A stretch of 9,981 bases of DNA from Syntrophorhabdaceae bacterium. Lineage in GTDB: Bacteria > Desulfobacterota > Syntrophorhabdia > Syntrophorhabdales > Syntrophorhabdaceae. The notes beneath the pieces are model-generated. The model had not been told where the DNA came from. It saw nothing but the letters and a program-made list of their open reading frames with translations, and did not search any database. Made by a program: the position numbers and the translations under genes. The stretch spans positions 1 through 9,981 of the forward strand of contig JAOAHW010000162.1 in assembly GCA_026415015.1 (NCBI GenBank). Direction: 5' to 3'. Below are positions 7,036 through 9,981 of the stretch, in pieces (within the stretch, counting starts at the first letter, position 1; each line of letters begins with the position of its first letter).

Positions 7036-7224
7036 CTGCCAAGCTCCTTCTAATTTTGTTTATAGACAATGGGATTAAGATGATTTTATACTAACAAAAT
7101 AAGGGAAAAAATGAAAGTGTTATTATCATTTCATAGATAAGGGATCAAAAAAAATCATATCTTTAACCTGCCTTGTTTTTTTATTTCACTTTTCAATGCC
7201 TATCGTTGTAAAAATACCATAGCT

Positions 7225-7815
7225 ATGGAATACGAATTTAGTCAATATACAACAGCGGGACAGGTGATTATTGTAGAAAATAAGGGTATGGATGATTTTC
7301 ATGGAAAAATAAATTGCTATGAAAAGAGTATTAAAGGCTGGAAAAAGGTATATTCATTTGATGTGGTGACAGGTAAGGCAGGCATTGTAGAAGGAGAAAA
7401 AAAGAGGGAAGGGGACAATGCAACACCTGCTGGTGTCTACACCTTAGGGTTTGTCTTTGGCTATCATAATAGACCAGAAACAAAGATGGCATACACAGAG
7501 CTTACTGATAATGATAAATGGGTGGATGACCCTGAGCACCCTATGTATAATCGTTTTATCAGAGGAGACATAGATGCAAAAAGCTTTGAAAAGATGAAAA
7601 GGGATGATAATCTCTATAAATTAGGTGTGGTAATCAATTATAATACTAATCCAGTAGTGAAATACAGAGGAAGTGCAATATTTATGCACATTTGGAAAGA
7701 CCCAGATACACCTACTTCAGGGTGTATTGCCCTATCTGAAGATGATATAAAAAAAATAATATCCTGGCTTGACCCTGAAAAAAACCCCATAATAATAATA
7801 AAAGGCAAGATCTGA
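7225..7815 (+). CDS. L,D-transpeptidase family protein (YkuD domain), N-terminus uncertain
   Basis: A 196-residue YkuD-fold protein. L,D-transpeptidases cross-link peptidoglycan peptides or attach proteins to them in the periplasm, using a catalytic cysteine. The family landmarks are REGDNATPAGVY (61-72), MHIWKDP with His155, and TSGCIALS with catalytic Cys167 (164-171), so the active site looks intact. An insertion-like segment at about 80-125 lies between these motifs. The ATG at 7225 has no Shine-Dalgarno, and the predicted protein has no signal peptide, which is odd for an enzyme working outside the cytoplasm. The reading frame stays open upstream to the stop at 7138-7140 and encodes a hydrophobic stretch, but there is no ATG/GTG/TTG in it. 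The true start is therefore unresolved. The gene is divergent from the coiled-coil protein. Confidence 0.85.
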   Translation: MEYEFSQYTTAGQVIIVENKGMDDFHGKINCYEKSIKGWKKVYSFDVVTGKAGIVEGEKKREGDNATPAGVYTLGFVFGYHNRPETKMAYTELTDNDKWVDDPEHPMYNRFIRGDIDAKSFEKMKRDDNLYKLGVVINYNTNPVVKYRGSAIFMHIWKDPDTPTSGCIALSEDDIKKIISWLDPEKNPIIIIKGKI

Positions 7816-7915
7816 CTTTTAAATGACTCTCTTTTGTCTTAAAGCAATTTATATAACCTGCGATACTGTGATTTTTTCAAAATCCCCAACTTAAAAAATT
7901 TAATTAAAAATTTTC

Positions 7916-7930
7916 TTAGAATCAAATTTT
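7916..7930 (+). promoter_or_regulatory. Upstream half of a direct-repeat pair, possible second PerR/Fur contact site
   Basis: TTAGAATCAAATTTT begins with the same ten bases (TTAGAATCAA) as the operator at 7955 and lies 39 bp upstream of it, just before the -35 box. It is a poor palindrome itself, so it may be a weak or half site, or simply part of the A/T-rich UP-like stretch (7890-7930). Confidence 0.3.
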
Positions 7931-7932
7931 TC

Positions 7933-7961
7933 TTGACAAAAAATTACTCCTAATTTAGAAT
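7933..7961 (+). promoter_or_regulatory. Strong sigma70-type promoter of the perR operon
   Basis: TTGACA (7933-7938) is separated by exactly 17 bp from TAGAAT (7956-7961), matching consensus at 11 of 12 positions. An A/T-rich UP-element-like stretch lies just upstream. Transcription would start near 7968, giving a leader of about 43 nt before the perR ATG. Confidence 0.65.
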
Positions 7962-7969
7962 CAATTTAA
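7955..7969 (+). promoter_or_regulatory. perR box: Candidate PerR/Fur-type operator overlapping the -10 box
   Basis: TTAGAATCAATTTAA is a 7-1-7 imperfect palindrome around C7962, with 5 of 7 arm positions complementary. It resembles the PerR consensus TTATAATNATTATAA. It covers the -10 hexamer and predicted start, so a bound repressor would block transcription. This suggests autoregulation of perR and its operon. Confidence 0.5.
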
Positions 7970-8010
7970 GTTGAGAAAATTAACTAAAGAGAAAGAGGTA
8001 TAAATTAAAA

Positions 8011-8436
8011 ATGATTCTATCTGATATAACAGATATAAAACAGACACCACAGAGACTCGCCATCATTGAGTATCTTGAGTTAAATAGAGTCCATCCCTCG
8101 GCTTTGGATGTATATAAGGCTGTTTCAGAAAAATTTCCCACCATGTCTTTTGCCACTGTCTATAATACCCTGGAGAAACTAAAAGAAAAGAGGCTTATCA
8201 TTGAATTATCTATAGATACAGGCAAAAAGAGGTTTGATTGTGACACAAGGCCCCATCATCACCTCATATGCGTGAAATGTCGTGAGATATTTGATGTCTT
8301 TACAGAATTTATCCTTGAACTGCCAGAAGATGAGTTTCAGGGCTTTGATATAATAGGTAATCATGTGGATTTCTATGGTATCTGTAAAAAATGTAAGGAT
8401 ATAGAGGGCTTAGGTTCAGAGCAAAATAAAGATTAG
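8011..8436 (+). CDS. perR: PerR-like Fur-family transcriptional repressor
   Basis: A 141-residue Fur-superfamily regulator, best placed as a peroxide sensor. The N-terminal winged helix has TPQRLAIIEYL (12-22) and a recognition helix SFATVYNTLEKL (46-57). By alignment in my head with B. subtilis PerR, the five regulatory-metal ligands are present: H28, D76, H82, H84 and D95. D95 (in REIFDVF) is Asp, as in PerR, rather than the Glu typical of Fur. The structural zinc site is C87/C90 and C125/C128. In PerR, Fe-bound histidines are oxidised by H2O2, releasing DNA. Its neighbours, rubredoxin and a rubrerythrin-like protein, are classic PerR targets in anaerobes. Its stop overlaps the rubredoxin Shine-Dalgarno. 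An iron-responsive Fur role is less likely but not excluded. Confidence 0.88.
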   Translation: MILSDITDIKQTPQRLAIIEYLELNRVHPSALDVYKAVSEKFPTMSFATVYNTLEKLKEKRLIIELSIDTGKKRFDCDTRPHHHLICVKCREIFDVFTEFILELPEDEFQGFDIIGNHVDFYGICKKCKDIEGLGSEQNKD

Positions 8437-8446
8437 GAGGTAAATT

Positions 8447-8578
8447 ATGGTTTATGTGTGTTCTATATGTGGTTATGAATACAATGAGAATTATGAGAAG
8501 ACCCCTTTTGCTGAACTTGCAGATGACTGGCACTGTCCTATATGCAATGCACCAAAGAGTGCATTTCAGAAGGCATAG
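8447..8578 (+). CDS. Small rubredoxin-like protein (43 residues)
   Basis: A tiny Fe(Cys)4 electron-transfer protein, easily missed because of its size. It starts MVYVCSICGYEYNE and ends with WHCPICNAPKSAF plus a short tail. The two CxxC knuckles are C5-x-x-C8 and C30-x-x-C33, with the aromatic and Gly/Pro residues expected of rubredoxin. At 43 residues it is shorter than ordinary rubredoxin (about 52-54) and resembles the small modular rubredoxin domains of rubrerythrins. The near-perfect Shine-Dalgarno AGGAGG (8435-8440) overlaps the perR stop codon, and the genes are 10 bp apart, so co-transcription is nearly certain. The likely role is to carry electrons to the rubrerythrin-like peroxidase encoded next. 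Confidence 0.93.
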   Translation: MVYVCSICGYEYNENYEKTPFAELADDWHCPICNAPKSAFQKA

Positions 8579-8614
8579 ATGCAACCATGGCAAACCCGCT
8601 TAACTAATCATCCT

Positions 8615-8634
8615 CCCCTCCTTGCCCCTCCTTG
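8615..8634 (+). repeat. Tandem 10-bp repeat CCCCTCCTTG x2
   Basis: Two exact, adjacent copies of CCCCTCCTTG lie at 8615-8624 and 8625-8634, between the rubredoxin and rubrerythrin genes. Either copy can pair with AAGGAGGGG at 8664-8672. The pyrimidine-rich tract is very unlike the surrounding AT-rich spacer. Confidence 0.8.
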
Positions 8635-8672
8635 ATTATGTTTCCCCAGCAAGTGGGGAGATTAAGGAGGGG
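8625..8672 (+). repeat. GC-rich interrupted inverted repeat (strong RNA hairpin) inside the peroxide-stress operon
   Basis: The arms 8625-8636 (CCCCTCCTTGAT) and 8661-8672 (ATTAAGGAGGGG) form 12 pairs including one G-U. An internal bulge separates them from a second stem, TCCCC (8643-8647) with GGGGA (8655-8659), closed by a 7-nt loop. The structure has no U-run after it, so it is not a classic terminator. It may be a processing site, an attenuator, or a dispersed REP/MITE-like palindrome. A smaller hairpin, TCCTT-aata-AAGGA, follows at 8678-8691. Confidence 0.7.
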
Positions 8673-8735
8673 TCCTCTCCTTAATAAAGGAAAGGAAAAA
8701 GGGTTGATGAGTAATAGCAAAAGAGGAGGTAAGAA

Positions 8736-9254
8736 ATGGTCAAATTATGGAGATGTGTAATATGTGGAGACCCTTACGTAGGTGAAAGCCCACCCCAGAA
8801 CTGCCCTTTCTGTGGTGCCCACATCCAATATATTCAAGAGGCAAGAGAGTCTGTGGTAGAATTTAATGTTGAATTAACTGCAAAGGATAAGGCAAATGCA
8901 GAACATGCCCTAAAGGTTGAGGTAAGTAATTCAACCTTTTATTTCTGTGCAGCAGATGAGACAGATGATGCTGAGGGCAAGTTGTTATTTAAGGCACTTG
9001 GGAAAATAGAGGCAGAACATGCAGCTATTTGGAGGAAGATACTAAAACTCCCTGCAATTCCAAAAGGAGATGATACCTGTTATAAAGAGAACAGAAAGAA
9101 CCTCGAAGAGTCCCATGCAAGGGAAGAGAGGGCAATAGGATTTTACAAAAAGGCTGCCTCTGAGTCAGATAGCCCAAGGATAAAACAGATCTTTGAAGCC
9201 CTTGTAGAGATAGAGACAGATCATCTCAATCTCTCAGAGGAAAGATTGAGATAG
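8736..9254 (+). CDS. Reverse-rubrerythrin-like peroxidase: N-terminal rubredoxin domain plus ferritin-like diiron domain
   Basis: A 172-residue protein likely to reduce hydrogen peroxide (possibly also oxygen) in the cytoplasm. The N-terminal rubredoxin-like knuckles are C7-V-I-C10 and C23-P-F-C26. The four-helix ferritin-like domain runs from about 48 to 172. Candidate diiron ligands are E62 in the first helix, E92-x-x-H95 in the second, E130 or E131 in the third, and E160-x-x-H163 in the fourth. The rubredoxin part precedes the diiron part, opposite to classical rubrerythrin and the same order as clostridial reverse rubrerythrin. A strong AGGAGGT (8724-8730) supports the start. The gene lies 157 bp after the rubredoxin gene, with the hairpin element in between, and 20 bp before the flavin reductase gene. 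A PerR-controlled role in peroxide defence is the natural inference. Confidence 0.88.
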   Translation: MVKLWRCVICGDPYVGESPPQNCPFCGAHIQYIQEARESVVEFNVELTAKDKANAEHALKVEVSNSTFYFCAADETDDAEGKLLFKALGKIEAEHAAIWRKILKLPAIPKGDDTCYKENRKNLEESHAREERAIGFYKKAASESDSPRIKQIFEALVEIETDHLNLSEERLR

Positions 9255-9274
9255 TTTAAAAAAAAGGGGATGTC

Positions 9275-9832
9275 ATGGATGTAAAAAAGATAAATATATT
9301 GGGATTTGCAGGCAGTTTAAGAAAGGATTCTTTTAATAAGATTCTTTTGAAAACAGCCAAGGAATTGGCACCAGAAAACTGTGAGCTTGAGATATTTGAC
9401 TTAGAGGGTATACCACCTTTTAATCAGGATCTTGAGGCTGACCCTCCACTAAAGGTAAAGGAATTTAAAGAAAAGATAAGGTCTTCCCATGGAATCCTCA
9501 TTGTTACCCCAGAATATAATTACTCTATACCAGGTGTTTTGAAAAATGCCATTGATTGGGCCTCCCGTCCCTATGGTGATAATGCCTTTTTTGGAAAACC
9601 AGGGGCTATAATGGGTTGCTCTATAGGTATGCTGGGGACTGCAAGGGCACAGTACCATTTAAGACAGGTCTGTGTTTTTCTCAACATCATGCTTTTAAAC
9701 CAGCCTGAGGTCATGGTGCCTTTTGTAGACAAAAAGATAGATGAAAATAAAAAGATAACAGATGATGCAACGCTTACAAAGATTAAAGAGCTAATGGAGA
9801 CACTTGTTGATTGGACGAGAAAGTTTATTTAA
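9275..9832 (+). CDS. NAD(P)H-dependent FMN reductase (flavodoxin-like, ChrR/YieF type)
   Basis: A 185-residue cytoplasmic flavoprotein of the NADPH-dependent FMN reductase family. The phosphate-binding loop GSLRKDS (13-19) binds the FMN phosphate. The family hallmark TPEYNYSIPGVLKNAIDW spans 78-95, and GTARAQYHLRQ (121-131) is also conserved. Relatives reduce quinones, chromate, azo compounds or free flavin. It lies 20 bp after the rubrerythrin-like gene with an AGGGGA site (9265-9270), so it is probably the last gene of the perR operon. In that context it could supply electrons from NAD(P)H to rubredoxin and the peroxidase, or protect against quinone redox cycling. The electron partner is inferred only from position. 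Confidence 0.88.
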   Translation: MDVKKINILGFAGSLRKDSFNKILLKTAKELAPENCELEIFDLEGIPPFNQDLEADPPLKVKEFKEKIRSSHGILIVTPEYNYSIPGVLKNAIDWASRPYGDNAFFGKPGAIMGCSIGMLGTARAQYHLRQVCVFLNIMLLNQPEVMVPFVDKKIDENKKITDDATLTKIKELMETLVDWTRKFI

Positions 9833-9839
9833 AGGTCTC

Positions 9840-9852
9840 CCGACTTCGTCGG
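9840..9852 (+). terminator. Weak hairpin downstream of the FMN reductase gene
   Basis: CCGAC and GTCGG pair around a TTC loop, starting 8 bp after the stop codon. The stem is only 5 bp and the following sequence (TAATTTCCCC) has no real T-run, so termination is doubtful. It could be an eroded remnant of a longer palindrome. Confidence 0.3.
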
Positions 9853-9908
9853 TAATTTCCCCTAACCTATTGAAATAACTAAACTCCTATTCTTCCATAG
9901 GCACTACT

Positions 9909-9932
9909 ATTACTCTGTTTATTACTCTGTTT
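9909..9932. repeat. Perfect 12-bp tandem duplication ATTACTCTGTTT x2
   Basis: Copies at 9909-9920 and 9921-9932 are identical and adjacent. On the minus strand the duplication spans the putative stop codon of the ORF entering from the right edge, giving repeated in-frame stop codons. It looks like a recent slippage or duplication event. Confidence 0.85.
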
Positions 9933-9981
9933 TGATTAGAAGATCTACTTTATCTGGTAGGGTATGTTTGATAGCTTTAAA
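9922..9981 (-). CDS. Possible 3' end of a minus-strand gene (partial, unidentified)
   Basis: Reading the minus strand from the right edge, one frame is open for 19 codons (ending PDKVDLLIKTE) before TAA at 9922-9924. The other two minus frames stop within 12 codons. Composition is plausible for a protein C-terminus, but the piece is too short to identify and could be chance. It would be convergent with the FMN reductase gene. Confidence 0.3.
   Translation of the reverse strand, partial: FKAIKHTLPDKVDLLIKTE

Noticed and set aside
7816..8010. Small gene or RNA in the 195-bp gap before perR
   Set aside because: The region is AT-rich with no good ORF or RNA fold visible; it is adequately explained by the promoter, operator and UP-like tract.
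8309..8593. 94-codon minus-strand open frame
   Set aside because: It is antisense to the end of perR and the whole rubredoxin gene, both of which have clear protein signatures.

Overview
The window is a low-GC bacterial chromosome segment with densely packed genes and short intergenic gaps. Arg codons are often AGG/AGA and Ile codons often ATA. A PerR-type regulator sits beside a small rubredoxin and a rubredoxin-rubrerythrin protein, which suggests an anaerobe or microaerophile. The style (PhoU-tailed Na/Pi transporter, stand-alone MetRS beta-type domain, L,D-transpeptidase) fits a Gram-negative anaerobe such as Nitrospirota or Desulfobacterota. That placement is an impression, not proof.

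Left part (1-3515): the 5' end of carB runs off the left edge on the minus strand. A complete ECF-type uptake transporter runs away from it on the plus strand: S component, fused A-A' double ATPase, then T component, the last two overlapping by 4 bp. Plausible sigma70 promoters for both directions lie in the 126-bp gap. No riboswitch is visible there, so the ECF substrate is not revealed.

Middle part (3539-7035): five minus-strand genes read leftwards in this transcription order: a membrane-anchored coiled-coil protein of unknown function, an MTH1187-type thiamine-binding protein, a fumarylacetoacetate-hydrolase-family enzyme, a stand-alone tRNA-binding OB-fold protein (MetRS beta/Trbp111 type), and a Na/phosphate cotransporter with a PhoU-like tail. 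The first three are tightly spaced and probably form one operon. The last two are probably read through or weakly separate.

Right part (7225-9832): a YkuD-type L,D-transpeptidase whose start and export signal are unclear is followed by a likely peroxide-stress operon. This holds a PerR-like Fur-family repressor with a strong promoter overlapped by a Fur/PerR-like palindrome, a 43-residue small rubredoxin, a GC-rich hairpin/tandem-repeat element, a rubredoxin-rubrerythrin protein in the reverse-rubrerythrin domain order, and an NAD(P)H-dependent FMN reductase. Together these would sense peroxide and reduce it with electrons passed from NAD(P)H through flavin and rubredoxin iron. The right edge carries a tandem 12-bp duplication and the possible 3' end of a minus-strand gene.

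I found no tRNA, rRNA, CRISPR array, insertion sequence or phage gene. The main leads are the asymmetric ATP sites of the fused ECF ATPase, the promoter/operator architecture of perR, the repeat element before the rubrerythrin gene, and the missing start/signal peptide of the L,D-transpeptidase.
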